Source of the DNA: Neobacillus muris
Lineage (GTDB): Bacteria; Bacillota; Bacilli; Bacillales; Cytobacillaceae
Assembly (NCBI RefSeq): GCF_943193175.1
Contig: NZ_CALPDF010000006.1
Coordinates: 124,001 to 188,000, forward strand
Direction of reading: 5' to 3'
Length of the DNA stretch: 64,000 nt
Position 1 is the first letter of the stretch. Every line of letters begins with the position of its first letter. Below, piece after piece: positions 1-8,173 of the stretch. The position numbers and the translations under genes are program-made. The notes below the pieces were generated by a model that saw only the letters and a program-made list of their open reading frames with translations, was not told the DNA's origin and searched no databases.

Positions 1-90
1 AGGGTATTCTGTAACGATGACATCCTCGGTTTGTTCCGAATGACCGTCTTCAAAACGAAGAGTACTGTATTTGACCTCAATCGGCTTCAT
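1..90 (-). CDS. fdhD: FdhD sulfurtransferase, N-terminal fragment
   Basis: The first 30 codons of a minus-strand gene run off the left edge. The start ATG at 88-90 follows a good ribosome site (GGAAGGGAG). FdhD moves sulfur from a cysteine desulfurase to the molybdenum cofactor of formate dehydrogenase and is needed for its activity. The assignment rests mainly on position, downstream of the formate dehydrogenase gene on the same strand. The short N-terminus (MKPIEVKY...) is compatible with Bacillus FdhD but carries no catalytic motif. Confidence 0.6.
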   Translation of the reverse strand, partial: MKPIEVKYSTLRFEDGHSEQTEDVIVTEYP

Positions 91-205
91 CTCAATCTCC
101 CTTCCTATTTAGGGAGGCCGAATTTTTTACGTTCAGCCTTCCTAATTGGCGGATGGCACATTCCACCTGTCTGATACCCCACATTCAACAGTTCATTTGC
201 TCCAA

Positions 206-343
206 TCACTTTTCTGCATCAATCATTTGAATTTGGCGGTCATTACGGCAGTTCTCACACACATGAATCAATGCAGATTTCATAACGATCATTTCTGGAT
301 TTTCTACTTCCTCTTCCTGCCCGCAAACTTCACAAATTCTCAT
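206..343 (-). CDS. 45-residue CxxC/CxxC mini-protein in the formate operon
   Basis: This short reading frame encodes MRICEVCGQEEE... and ends ...RQIQMIDAEK. A strong ribosome site (GAGGGGGATAAG) precedes the ATG. Two pairs, CEVC at residues 4-7 and CENC at residues 29-32, look like a small zinc ribbon. It lies between an HMA-like gene and fdhD on the same strand, so it is probably the fifth gene of the formate operon. The function is unknown; metal binding or a role in formate dehydrogenase maturation are guesses from structure and context. Confidence 0.7.
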   Translation of the reverse strand: MRICEVCGQEEEVENPEMIVMKSALIHVCENCRNDRQIQMIDAEK

Positions 344-373
344 CTTATCCCCCTCTTTATTTCCATAACCATT

Positions 374-586
374 TTACTGGCGAACAATCTGATAACCCAA
401 ATCTATGATGGCCTGTTCAAAATCCTGATAAGATGCTGCCTGCTCATTAAAGCTGAATACAGCTTCACTTCTGCTAAGGTTAACCTCCGCTTCCCGCACT
501 CCCCACACCTCGTTCAGTGCATGAAGGACTTTATTAGCGTCTGTTTGGGAATTCATTCCTTCCACCTTCAAACTCCCCTTTTGCAT
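374..586 (-). CDS. HMA-like fold protein lacking the CxxC metal site
   Basis: About 70 residues with the pattern of a heavy-metal-associated domain: an opening strand (GSLKVEGM), a helix, then VREAEVNLSRSEAVFSF and a final helix ending DLGYQIVRQ. In true metal chaperones the loop after GM reads TCxxC; here it is NSQTDA, so the copper/zinc ligands are absent. ATG at 586 lies 10 nt after AGGAGG; a GTG three bases upstream at 589 is a possible alternative. It sits between the DUF1641 gene and the CxxC mini-protein in the formate operon. It may be a protein-protein adaptor; the function is unknown. Confidence 0.75.
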   Translation of the reverse strand: MQKGSLKVEGMNSQTDANKVLHALNEVWGVREAEVNLSRSEAVFSFNEQAASYQDFEQAIIDLGYQIVRQ

Positions 587-603
587 CACAACCACTCCTC
601 CTG

Positions 604-1101
604 TTATTGTGTTGGCTGCTGGTCCTGATGGATCGATTCTCCCATTCCATGAAGAAATTCCACCATGGTAGTTAACGAAGTGCGAACCTCTGGATTAAAT
701 AAACTGGCACTTAATTTCCATATGCTCTTGGACTCCCCGTTTTGCATGGTTTCCGAAAAGCGCTCCAAGCCGCCGCTAATACTTTGTATCATCGATTGAA
801 CTTGTTCGGGTTCCAATGATCCAAAAAACTTAAAAGCGTTCATGGCGTTTTTAATCGCATGTTTCATGGTGGGCTGATTGATTTGTCCAATGGCAATGGC
901 TCCCACATCATTACGCTTCACCAGCAAGGATTGGATGGCCGTTAAGGCCCCCATATCCTGCAGCTGTTTTAAGATATCAAGTGAAGTGATAATTGCTTCG
1001 CGGTTGTCGGTAATGGCTTTTAACATGTCAGACAGGGCCTCGGCCTGTTCTTCCACCGGGTTAGGAACATGTTTGTTAATTTGCCTGATTGGTTTCGCCA
1101 T
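604..1101 (-). CDS. DUF1641 protein (YrhD/YjgD-like), formate dehydrogenase partner
   Basis: A 165-residue, largely helical protein matching the DUF1641 family, which in Bacillus is encoded directly after formate dehydrogenase alpha subunits (yrhD beside yrhE, yjgD beside yjgC). The conserved core includes KHAIKNAMNAFKFFGSL and a glycine-rich stretch (ISGGLERF). ATG at 1101 is chosen because GGGGGAA lies about 8 nt upstream; ATG at 1107 is too close to it. The gene overlaps the end of the dehydrogenase gene by about 26 bp, so translation is likely coupled. The role is unproven; a small subunit or electron-transfer partner is plausible. Confidence 0.85.
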   Translation of the reverse strand: MAKPIRQINKHVPNPVEEQAEALSDMLKAITDNREAIITSLDILKQLQDMGALTAIQSLLVKRNDVGAIAIGQINQPTMKHAIKNAMNAFKFFGSLEPEQVQSMIQSISGGLERFSETMQNGESKSIWKLSASLFNPEVRTSLTTMVEFLHGMGESIHQDQQPTQ

Positions 1102-4057
1102 ATTCATTTCCCCCTGATTCAAATAGTTTAGGAATTGGTGTAAAATCCTCCCGCTTCCATTTATCCTCTACCCGGACACTGATTTGGGGAATGCGGTTAC
1201 CAAACCGGTAATTCACCTTTGGCAGCGGCGGTTCCCCTTTCACTTCAAGAACCTCCATCTTGACGCCAGCCTCCTTATAGTTTGGGGTATGAGTATACTT
1301 ATCGTGGTAACTGCTGGTCAAACGATTTACGGCTTTCCGTTCCTCACTCGTATTCATGCTTAAATACAGTTCATTGCCTTGTACCCGTTCCGTAACGATT
1401 GCACGCACCTCTACTTCACCATATGGGGAGGTCAGCCGCACTAAAGAACCATCTTCGATCCCGCGTTCTCTAGCCAATTCAAGAGAAATCTCAACCCATG
1501 GATTTGGCACCTTATGTGTAAGACCTTCCGATTTGTAGGTCATATTCCCTTCATGAAAATGCTCTAATAACCGCCCATTATTTAAATGAAGATCAAATTC
1601 CTCACCTGCGATAAACGGCGGGGTCCAATCCACTGGATGCAGCCGGGCCATTCCATCGGGAAACGCAAATTTCTCAGTATATAACAGTTCCGTACTGGAA
1701 CCATCCTTATTGACCGGCCAGATTTGCGAATGAAACCCTTCTAACCTTTCATAGCTTACGCCTGAAAAAATGGGTGCCAAAGAGGCTGCTTCAGCCATAA
1801 TCTCACTTGGATGTTGATAATTCCAATTTGCGCCCAGCCTGTTGGCCAAATCTTGGAAGATTTGCCAATCCGGCTTGCTGTCCCCAAGCGGTTCGAACAC
1901 TTGATATAAACGTTGAATCCGGCGTTCTGTGTTGGTAAATGTCCCGTCTTTTTCAAGACTTGGCGCTGCCGGCAGAACCACATCCGCATATTGAGCCGTT
2001 CTGGTGAAAAATACATCTTGAACAACGAAGAACTCCAGCTCTTCAAATCGGCTCTCGACAAAATTTGAGTTAGAATCCACGATTGCCATGTCCTCGCCAA
2101 ATAAATACATCGCTTTAATTTTTCCAGTATGAATTCCTTCTACCATCTGATGATTGTTAAAGCCTGGCTCTTCCGGCAGTTTGGCACCCCAAGCTGTTTC
2201 GTAACGGCCCCTGACTTTTTCGTCCTGAACCGGTTCATAGCCCGGCAGCCATGCCGGCATTGTCCCGAAATCGCAGGCACCTTGGACATTATTATGGCCT
2301 CTTAAAGGATAGGCACCTGTTCCAGGACGCCCGTAATTACCGGTAATCAGCAATAGATTAGAGATCGCTGTGCTGGTGTCTGTTGCCCCCATGTGCTGGG
2401 TAACACCCATCGCCCATAAAATACAAACAGATTTGGCATCGTGAATCATTTCAGCAAGTTGGATTAGTTCTGTTTTCTCTAATCCTGTTGCTTCAACGGC
2501 GTAATCCATGGTAAATTTTTCAAGCAATTGCACATATTTCTCAAAACCATTGACGCGGGTGGCTATAAACTCTTTGTCTTCCCAGCCCTGGTCGAGAATA
2601 TATTTGGTGATTGCTGATAGTAAGATAAGGTCGGTACTTGGTTTCGGATGCAAGAGGAGATCAGCCCGCTCTGCTAATTCATGTTTTCTGATATCAACAA
2701 CTGCCAGCTTTTGGCCATGCAATTTATGGGCCCGTTTGATTCTTGTGGCCAATACCGGATGAGATTCAGCTGGATTGGCTCCTACAATAATCACGAGGTC
2801 TGATTGCTCGATATCCTTCATTGTTCCAGAGTCTCCGCCAATTCCTACTGTCCGCATTAGCCCCATTGTTGCAGGAGATTGGCAATAGCGGGAACAATTA
2901 TCAACATTATTTGTGCCCATCACCGCGCGGGCAAATTTTTGAAATAAAAAGTTCTCTTCATTTGTGCATTTAGAAGAAGCGATATAGCCAATCGCATCCG
3001 GACCGTCCTTTTCTTTGATTTCCTTTAATTTTGTGGCAATCAGATTGAGTGCTTCATCCCAAGATGCCTCAACGAATTCATTTCCTTTCCGGATCAGCGG
3101 CTTGGTTAGGCGCTCTTCACTGTTAACAAAATCCCATCCCCATTTGCCTTTTACGCACGTTGAAATACCGTTAACCGGTGCCTCTGCTTGTGGCTCAACC
3201 TTTAAGATGTGACGTCCCTTCGTCCAGATTTCAAAGCTGCACCCGACACCGCAATATGTACAAACCGTTTTCGTTCGTTTAATTCGGTTCTTTCGCATCG
3301 CCGCTTCCATTTCAGATATAGCAAAAATTTCTTTGTAACCCGGCTCCACTTCCTTTGTCAAATCGATCATCGGTTCTAAAATTTTAGGTGGAATCCCAGT
3401 CAAGAATCCCGCCTCGCCCAGCATTGATTTTTCCATTAAAGCATTGCAAGGGCATACGGTTACACAATGGCCGCAGGATACACAGGAAGATTGATCGATG
3501 GGAACATCATTATCCCAAATGACCCTGGGGACTTCCCTGCCCCAATCAATCGTCAGCGTTTCGTTTACCTGTAAGTCCTGGCAGGCTTCCACGCATCTGC
3601 CGCAAAGGATGCATTGATCGGGTTCGTAACGGTAAAATGGATGGGAATTGTCTGCAGGATATGGTTTTGCTTCAAATTGATACTTCTGATGCTCAATTTC
3701 CAAGTATTCAGCCGTATTGTGAACCACACAGTTTCCATTGTTGTTATCACAAACTGTACAATATAGTTCATGGTTTTTTAAAATTCTGGACATGGCCTCA
3801 TACTGTGCGTCTTTCACATTTCCTGACTGAAAATCCACAACCATTCCCGGTTCTGCCTTTGTGGTACAGGCCCTAGCCAATTCTCCACCCACATCGACAA
3901 AACAAGTGTCGCACGTCTGGATGCTGCCCAGATTGGGATGATAACATATACTGGGAATGAAGAGATTATGTTCTTGCGCTACCTGCAAAATCGTCTGACT
4001 GGGCTTGGCCGAATACTCTTTTCCATTAATTTGGATGGAAAATAATGAATCCTCCAT
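1076..4057 (-). CDS. fdhF: Formate dehydrogenase alpha subunit, Mo-bisMGD and Fe-S enzyme
   Basis: This 993-residue enzyme oxidises formate to CO2. In order it shows a [2Fe-2S] ferredoxin domain (C38, C49, C52, C64), an H-C-C-C cluster site near residues 96-110, two ferredoxin-type [4Fe-4S] motifs (CILCGRCVEAC at 149, CVSCGHCVTVC at 192), then the molybdopterin domain opening with CTYCGVGC (266) and C301. The molybdenum ligand is Cys392 (SRYCQSP), so this is not a selenocysteine enzyme. Start ATG 4057 uses AGGAGG embedded in the last codons of the upstream channel gene, 3 bp away. B. subtilis YrhE and YjgC have the same architecture. The electron acceptor is not visible; NAD or a quinone route are both possible. 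Confidence 0.95.
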   Translation of the reverse strand: MEDSLFSIQINGKEYSAKPSQTILQVAQEHNLFIPSICYHPNLGSIQTCDTCFVDVGGELARACTTKAEPGMVVDFQSGNVKDAQYEAMSRILKNHELYCTVCDNNNGNCVVHNTAEYLEIEHQKYQFEAKPYPADNSHPFYRYEPDQCILCGRCVEACQDLQVNETLTIDWGREVPRVIWDNDVPIDQSSCVSCGHCVTVCPCNALMEKSMLGEAGFLTGIPPKILEPMIDLTKEVEPGYKEIFAISEMEAAMRKNRIKRTKTVCTYCGVGCSFEIWTKGRHILKVEPQAEAPVNGISTCVKGKWGWDFVNSEERLTKPLIRKGNEFVEASWDEALNLIATKLKEIKEKDGPDAIGYIASSKCTNEENFLFQKFARAVMGTNNVDNCSRYCQSPATMGLMRTVGIGGDSGTMKDIEQSDLVIIVGANPAESHPVLATRIKRAHKLHGQKLAVVDIRKHELAERADLLLHPKPSTDLILLSAITKYILDQGWEDKEFIATRVNGFEKYVQLLEKFTMDYAVEATGLEKTELIQLAEMIHDAKSVCILWAMGVTQHMGATDTSTAISNLLLITGNYGRPGTGAYPLRGHNNVQGACDFGTMPAWLPGYEPVQDEKVRGRYETAWGAKLPEEPGFNNHQMVEGIHTGKIKAMYLFGEDMAIVDSNSNFVESRFEELEFFVVQDVFFTRTAQYADVVLPAAPSLEKDGTFTNTERRIQRLYQVFEPLGDSKPDWQIFQDLANRLGANWNYQHPSEIMAEAASLAPIFSGVSYERLEGFHSQIWPVNKDGSSTELLYTEKFAFPDGMARLHPVDWTPPFIAGEEFDLHLNNGRLLEHFHEGNMTYKSEGLTHKVPNPWVEISLELARERGIEDGSLVRLTSPYGEVEVRAIVTERVQGNELYLSMNTSEERKAVNRLTSSYHDKYTHTPNYKEAGVKMEVLEVKGEPPLPKVNYRFGNRIPQISVRVEDKWKREDFTPIPKLFESGGNEYGETNQAN

Positions 4058-4060
4058 GGT

Positions 4061-4894
4061 TTACCTCCTTACCTTTCGAGAAACGATCGGATATAGTTTA
4101 TTATTTTCTGAAGCAGAGGCGGGTTTAGCCCCCCTCAAATAGGCAGACCAATAAATAATGCCTACAAACACGGCACCGCCAATAGCATTCCCCAAAAACA
4201 CGGGTACAAAGTTCCCAAAATAGTCGCTCCAGCTAAAATATCCCGCAAAAATAGCTGCTGGTATGACAAACATATTGGCTACGACGTGTTGAAAACCAAT
4301 CGCCACAAACCCCATAATCGGAAACCATATCGCTAAAATTTTTCCGCCAATTTCTTCTGCCCCATAGGACAGCCAAACAGCTAAACCGACTAACCAATTG
4401 CAGCCAATCCCAGAAACTAGGCTTTGCCAAAAATCTGAATCTATCTTAGCTTGGGCAGCTCCCACCGTTTTTGTTAGATAATGCCCGGTTTCTGTCAAAC
4501 CTACTATGTGGCCAAAAAAATACGCTACAAACACAGCCCCTATAAAATTACTGACCGTTATCCAGAGCCAATTCCAAAGAAGCCGTCTTAAAGATACCTT
4601 CCGTGACATGCAGGCGATTGAAACTGCCATCATATTGCCCGTTAATAATTCTCCGCCTGCAATAATAATGAGGATTAGTCCCAATGGAAAAACCGAAGCT
4701 CCTAAAAATCCCCCAAAGGTTCCCCACTCTTTTGGCAGATCCGCAATAACCCTTAAATCCAACAAATAACCTAATGCAATAAAAGCCCCGCCAAGAAAGC
4801 CTAAAATTAACATATTCACAAGCGGCATCCCGGCTTTTTTCATTCCTGTTTCTACAGCTAATTCAGCAATTTGCTGTGGAGGACGATAGGACAT
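4061..4894 (-). CDS. Formate/nitrite transporter family channel (YrhG-like)
   Basis: A 277-residue integral membrane protein of the FNT family, with about six membrane segments and the family-type stretches GGELLTGNMM and FQHVVANMF. FNT pentamers conduct formate or nitrite across the cytoplasmic membrane. Position immediately upstream of formate dehydrogenase argues for formate. The ATG follows GGAGGG, and it appears to be the first gene of the operon, with about 130 bp of AT-rich promoter DNA upstream. I could not identify a convincing -35/-10 pair there. Confidence 0.92.
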   Translation of the reverse strand: MSYRPPQQIAELAVETGMKKAGMPLVNMLILGFLGGAFIALGYLLDLRVIADLPKEWGTFGGFLGASVFPLGLILIIIAGGELLTGNMMAVSIACMSRKVSLRRLLWNWLWITVSNFIGAVFVAYFFGHIVGLTETGHYLTKTVGAAQAKIDSDFWQSLVSGIGCNWLVGLAVWLSYGAEEIGGKILAIWFPIMGFVAIGFQHVVANMFVIPAAIFAGYFSWSDYFGNFVPVFLGNAIGGAVFVGIIYWSAYLRGAKPASASENNKLYPIVSRKVRR

Positions 4895-5052
4895 TTTTTC
4901 CCTCCTATTTCTTTTTACGGATTATTATTTTCTTTTTTGGAAAATGTATTGTAAAAAGATAGTGGTAATATAAGGAACTGAATGCAAAGCATAAGAAACA
5001 TGGCTATAGCAAAATATACTCAAAAATGAGAGGGAGAAGGAAGTGGTCTGAA

Positions 5053-5271
5053 ATGGATAAAGAGCTCTTATTCGAACGGGTCAAAACGATGATAACTTCG
5101 TCCACCAAAGAACCGAAATACATTTCTCTGTCAACTGTAAAATTGGCGGATTTATTTGGGGTCTCACCCTCCGAGGTAGAGAAAAATCTCCAAGCTTTAA
5201 TCGAAGAAGGACGGATTGAAAAAAAGCAGATGATAGAGCCGCCCTATTATGACATGTATTTGCTAGGTTAA
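5053..5271 (+). CDS. Small winged-helix-like protein, unknown function
   Basis: A 72-residue protein starting MDKELLFERV, with AGGAAG about 10 nt before ATG 5053. The middle (LSTVKLADLFGVSPSEVEKNLQALIEEGRIEKK) reads as a helix-turn-helix with a following wing, as in small DNA-binding or adaptor domains. It is divergent from the formate operon across about 160 bp, so it could regulate that operon, but nothing shows this directly. I do not recognise a named family. Confidence 0.7.
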   Translation: MDKELLFERVKTMITSSTKEPKYISLSTVKLADLFGVSPSEVEKNLQALIEEGRIEKKQMIEPPYYDMYLLG

Positions 5272-5450
5272 ACAAAAGTGAATAGAAAAAACCACCCCTT
5301 TTATTTCAGCGGGTATTCCTTGTCTAACGCTTCTGATAAATTAGAGGCATAATCCTTCAACTATTTCAGCCCATTTAGTGTCATGAGTACAGGAAAAACT
5401 ATTAAGACTTGAATAGTCTATATTGCAATGACTTTTTCAAGGAGGGCTGA

Positions 5451-5666
5451 ATGCAAATGAACGACTCTTCCAATATTTCAAATAAAATGATTGATTTATT
5501 GGTCAATGATATCCTGCGAAAAAACGGGGTAAATTTGGAGAGTGCCAAAGGGAAATTATCGGAGGAGCAAAAACAACAGATTAAAGAGTTAGTTGGCGAC
5601 TTAACCAAACAGGTCAACCAATTCCTCTATCCCGCAAAAGACAATCAAAACAACAAAGGAAAATAA
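5451..5666 (+). CDS. CotW-like spore coat protein
   Basis: This 71-residue hydrophilic protein aligns by eye with the N-terminal half of B. subtilis CotW: a run resembling MLVQNIFSKHGV, then an SEEQKQQIKELVGDL helix matching the DEEKEMLLNLVKDL part. CotW is made in the mother cell and belongs to the insoluble coat/crust fraction with CotX, CotY and CotZ. AAGGAGGG precedes ATG 5451. Two CotX-like genes follow on the same strand, as in the cotVWX cluster, although a terminator separates them from this gene. It is shorter than CotW (about 105 residues). Confidence 0.75.
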   Translation: MQMNDSSNISNKMIDLLVNDILRKNGVNLESAKGKLSEEQKQQIKELVGDLTKQVNQFLYPAKDNQNNKGK

Positions 5667-5678
5667 CGCATCATTCTC

Positions 5679-5703
5679 AAAACGCCTCGGTAGGCGTTTT
5701 TTT
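5679..5703 (+). terminator. Rho-independent terminator after cotW-like gene
   Basis: The stem AACGCCT/AGGCGTT with a CGGT loop is followed by a run of seven or more T, 12 bp after the stop codon of the CotW-like gene. Confidence 0.85.
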
Positions 5704-5804
5704 CATTTTCTCTAATAATTTTTAGACAATGGGGAATTGTCCATATCTCTTCTTTCCCCACTCCCATATTATAGATTGAAACTAGAACAAGGGAGTGAAA
5801 AGAA

Positions 5805-6275
5805 TTGGCATCAAGAAGAAAAAGCAATAACAGATTTTCTCGTAATCTAGAGGAAACAAGTTGTGAGAGTCCTGAACAAACATATAACGATAACAACCAT
5901 GATGCAGAAGTGCCTCAAGATGCTGACCAAGTCGATATCATGGAGCAAGAATCTGATGAAATGATCATTATTAAAGATTCCTGCAATATTGAGGTTCAAA
6001 GCACTGACACTCAAGCAGCTGTATCTCTTCAAATTGCAATCCAGCTGGCAATTGCACTCGTGATCAGAATTACAATCGCTGATTCAGAAGATAACAATGC
6101 TGTTGTACAGGATCTCCTCCAGTTTTTCGATTCGGAGCAAAAGAATAAGCAAAAAATCCTGATTGAAAACTCAAAAGACGTCACAATTACAACAACGGAT
6201 ACGGATATTTCTGCTAACATTCAGGTCTTATTAGAAGTGCTGCTTTCCTTAGTAGCTCAATTAGATATTGGATAA
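5805..6275 (+). CDS. CotX/CotV-family spore coat protein, first copy
   Basis: A 156-residue protein: a hydrophilic N-terminal 60 residues, then two related blocks (about 64-100 and 122-156), each with an acidic lead, a TDT motif and a long beta/hydrophobic run (SLQIAIQLAIALVIRITIA; NIQVLLEVLLSLVAQLDIG). This is the Spore Coat Protein X and V domain. CotX proteins form part of the insoluble outer coat and crust. The start is TTG at 5805 after AAGGGAGTG. A CATATTATA at 5765-5773 resembles a SigK -10 element, but no matching -35 was found. The second copy follows 13 bp downstream. Confidence 0.85.
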   Translation: MASRRKSNNRFSRNLEETSCESPEQTYNDNNHDAEVPQDADQVDIMEQESDEMIIIKDSCNIEVQSTDTQAAVSLQIAIQLAIALVIRITIADSEDNNAVVQDLLQFFDSEQKNKQKILIENSKDVTITTTDTDISANIQVLLEVLLSLVAQLDIG

Positions 6276-6288
6276 AGGGGTGAAAAAA

Positions 6289-6720
6289 ATGACTGAGAAA
6301 AAATGGAGAGCATTGGATCACTGTGACGACAACAGTAACAACAGCAATGCTGATGTAGCACAGGATGCAAATCAACTTGCCATAACGAAACAACAATCTT
6401 TTGAGTGGATTGTTGTTAGAGATTCAGAAGATGTTCAAGTACACACTACAGACACTCAAGTAGCTATTTCTTTACAACTAGCGCTGCAAGTGGCGATTGC
6501 CATTGTCATTACCATTACGATCGGTGATTCTGAAAGAGCTGATCAGGTTGTCCAAGACTTGAAACAGTTCTTCCAGTTAAAACAACGAAACTCTCAAAAA
6601 ACAGTAGTTCTTGGTTCCAAACACGTTAATGTCACCACAACCGATACCCAAGTTGCCGTTAATATTCAAGCCTTATTACAAATTCTCGTTGCCATCGTTG
6701 CAAGAATTGATGTTCTATAA
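6289..6720 (+). CDS. CotX/CotV-family spore coat protein, second copy
   Basis: A 143-residue paralogue of the preceding gene. It has the same layout: an N-terminal Asn/Asp-rich segment, then two copies of the CotX repeat, each with TTDTQVA followed by a hydrophobic run. The opening (KKWRALDHCDD) resembles the start of B. subtilis CotX. ATG 6289 is preferred over an in-frame ATG at 6268 because AAAGGGG lies 9 nt upstream of it. It is probably co-transcribed with the first copy in the mother cell and acts in the same coat layer. Confidence 0.85.
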   Translation: MTEKKWRALDHCDDNSNNSNADVAQDANQLAITKQQSFEWIVVRDSEDVQVHTTDTQVAISLQLALQVAIAIVITITIGDSERADQVVQDLKQFFQLKQRNSQKTVVLGSKHVNVTTTDTQVAVNIQALLQILVAIVARIDVL

Positions 6721-6725
6721 AAAAC

Positions 6726-6750
6726 AGCGGCTTTTGCCAAGCCGCTTGTT
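6726..6750 (+). terminator. Terminator hairpin after cotX-like pair
   Basis: The stem AGCGGCTT/AAGCCGCT with a TTGCC loop begins 5 bp after the stop codon. The T-tract is weak (TGTT). Confidence 0.65.
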
Positions 6751-6874
6751 CCTGAACTACTCTTAACAAACTATTAAGCCCGAAGCATTGAAACCCCCTC
6801 AAACGGCTGATAACCTATACAAGAAAACTAAATAATCAGCCGTTGATACCTGATTTCCTACACTTTTTCAGACT

Positions 6875-6921
6875 ATAAAAAAGGAGAAATCAAAATGCGT
6901 TTTTGGGTCCTCCTTTTTTAT
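6875..6921. terminator. Bidirectional terminator-like hairpin
   Basis: The arms ATAAAAAAGGAG and CTCCTTTTTTAT are perfect 12-bp inverted repeats, and the loop adds a CAAAA/TTTTG pairing. It has A and T runs on both sides and lies between convergent gene groups. The ATG inside it would encode only 18 residues and is treated as part of the hairpin. Confidence 0.6.
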
Positions 6922-6936
6922 TCCAATAGGATATCA

Positions 6937-6963
6937 AAGGACGAAAACTAGTTTTTCGTCCTT
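6937..6963 (-). terminator. Terminator hairpin of the transglutaminase-like gene
   Basis: The inverted repeat AAGGACGAAAA / TTTTCGTCCTT lies 12 bp beyond the stop of the minus-strand gene ending at 6975. TTTG follows on the minus strand. Confidence 0.65.
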
Positions 6964-6974
6964 CTGACCCCTGG

Positions 6975-7964
6975 TTACCAAGGGTACTCCCCTTCTTTAT
7001 GCTTATCAGATTTAGAAAAATAATCGGGATGGTAGCTCCTGACAAATGCCTTAGTGTTCAAATCGATAAATCCTGAGGCATAAGTTGGGTCCTGCGTCTG
7101 CCAAATTCCATTTAATAAAATTTCGTTCCAAGCATGATTTTCTCCGTATACCACTTTGGCTTGAATCCCCGCTGCGCGGTGAAGCGCCGCACTTAAGTCA
7201 GCATATCCAGTACATAATACGAGCCTGGTTTGAAAGGTTTGCAACGCCGAATACAGAGGCGGCTGGGGACTATCGACCAGTTTAGCATCATAAGCAACAT
7301 TTTGGGCGACCCAATAAAAAATCGCTTTCGACTTTTCAGAATCGGTCTGTTTTCCGATAGTTATGCTATTGGCAAGCGATACAATATTGGGGTCATTGCT
7401 TTGTACCATATAACTCGGAGTTAAATAAGGATCACCATCAGTCAACTCATAAACGGCATAGCCTAATACCTTTTCCGGATCATCCTTCTTTCCGGGATAA
7501 AACTCATCCAGGTTCAGCACTACTTCCCCTATAGTGTAGCTTAGTGGGAATTCATAATAAATTTCCCCCTTGTGGAAGGGCACCTCGAGCGTTGATTTCT
7601 TATTAGAACGTCCCTCCTGAATAGCTAAAACCACCCCTTCAGCATGATGGAGTTTTCCATAAGGGGTCGGCTTACCTTCCACCACTAATTTTCCATTGTC
7701 AACTTTAACCGTATACGTTTGGATTTTGACAGGTTTATACTTATTAGTTGATTCTTCAGGACTGACCGCCTCCTCCGAAAAGTTGTCAGCAGCCAAATGA
7801 TCAGCAGATTGCTCTGGTTCCTGTTGAGCCGGTTTTCCCGAATCTTTTAAGCTATCTAGGAAACTTTGAATCTGTGCTGTAGATGGAAGCATGTCTTGAT
7901 GGGACAAGTAAATAAATGCGAAAATAGCGATAAAAAATCCAACGAGTCTCTTCAGAACATTCAC
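6975..7964 (-). CDS. Membrane-anchored transglutaminase-like (cysteine protease fold) protein
   Basis: About 329 residues. One N-terminal membrane segment (RLVGFFIAIFAFIYL) is followed by a low-complexity linker and a beta-rich domain. The C-terminal transglutaminase-like domain contains Cys (VLCTGYADLSAALH), His (GENHAWNEI) and Asp (QTQDPTYASG) in the order of the catalytic triad. It is presumably exported and anchored outside the membrane. No ATG lies near the membrane segment; GTG at 7964, which itself overlaps the GAGGTG motif, is the best guess, so the start is uncertain. The substrate is unknown; protease or wall cross-linking roles exist in this superfamily. Confidence 0.75.
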   Translation of the reverse strand: MNVLKRLVGFFIAIFAFIYLSHQDMLPSTAQIQSFLDSLKDSGKPAQQEPEQSADHLAADNFSEEAVSPEESTNKYKPVKIQTYTVKVDNGKLVVEGKPTPYGKLHHAEGVVLAIQEGRSNKKSTLEVPFHKGEIYYEFPLSYTIGEVVLNLDEFYPGKKDDPEKVLGYAVYELTDGDPYLTPSYMVQSNDPNIVSLANSITIGKQTDSEKSKAIFYWVAQNVAYDAKLVDSPQPPLYSALQTFQTRLVLCTGYADLSAALHRAAGIQAKVVYGENHAWNEILLNGIWQTQDPTYASGFIDLNTKAFVRSYHPDYFSKSDKHKEGEYPW

Positions 7965-8071
7965 CTCTGAAACACTTATCAATTCCACTATAAACCAATT
8001 TCTGGATGTTCTCAACAGAAAAAATAAGGGAACTGAGTTTGATCTAAGCATCTGAAATCATTCGTAAGGAT

Positions 8072-8099
8072 TTGAGGAAGAGTGCTATTTTGATATAAT
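8072..8099 (+). promoter_or_regulatory. Candidate SigA promoter without an obvious gene
   Basis: TTGAGG and TATAAT are separated by 16 bp. The only structure downstream is a strong hairpin about 20-60 bp further on, then the 3' end of a convergent gene. It could make a roughly 55-nt RNA. Confidence 0.4.
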
Positions 8100-8118
8100 G
8101 CCCTTATAGGATACCAGT

Positions 8119-8157
8119 GCGCAAAATAGAGATGGTTTCTTCCATCTCTATTTGCGC
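8119..8157. terminator. Long hairpin, probable terminator of the nitroreductase gene
   Basis: GCGCAAAATAGAGATGG pairs with CCATCTCTATTTGCGC (one bulged A) around a 6-nt loop. It lies 16 bp past the stop of the minus-strand nitroreductase gene. There is no classical T-tract outside the stem. Confidence 0.6.
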
Positions 8158-8173
8158 TAGCGCCATGCCATCA

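Noticed and set aside
5765-5773. SigK promoter for the CotX pair
   Set aside because: The -10 like CATATTATA is present but no AC -35 element lies at the right distance.
6895-6951. 18-codon frame with ribosome site near 6895
   Set aside because: It lies inside a 12-bp inverted repeat with A/T runs that behaves as a bidirectional terminator.
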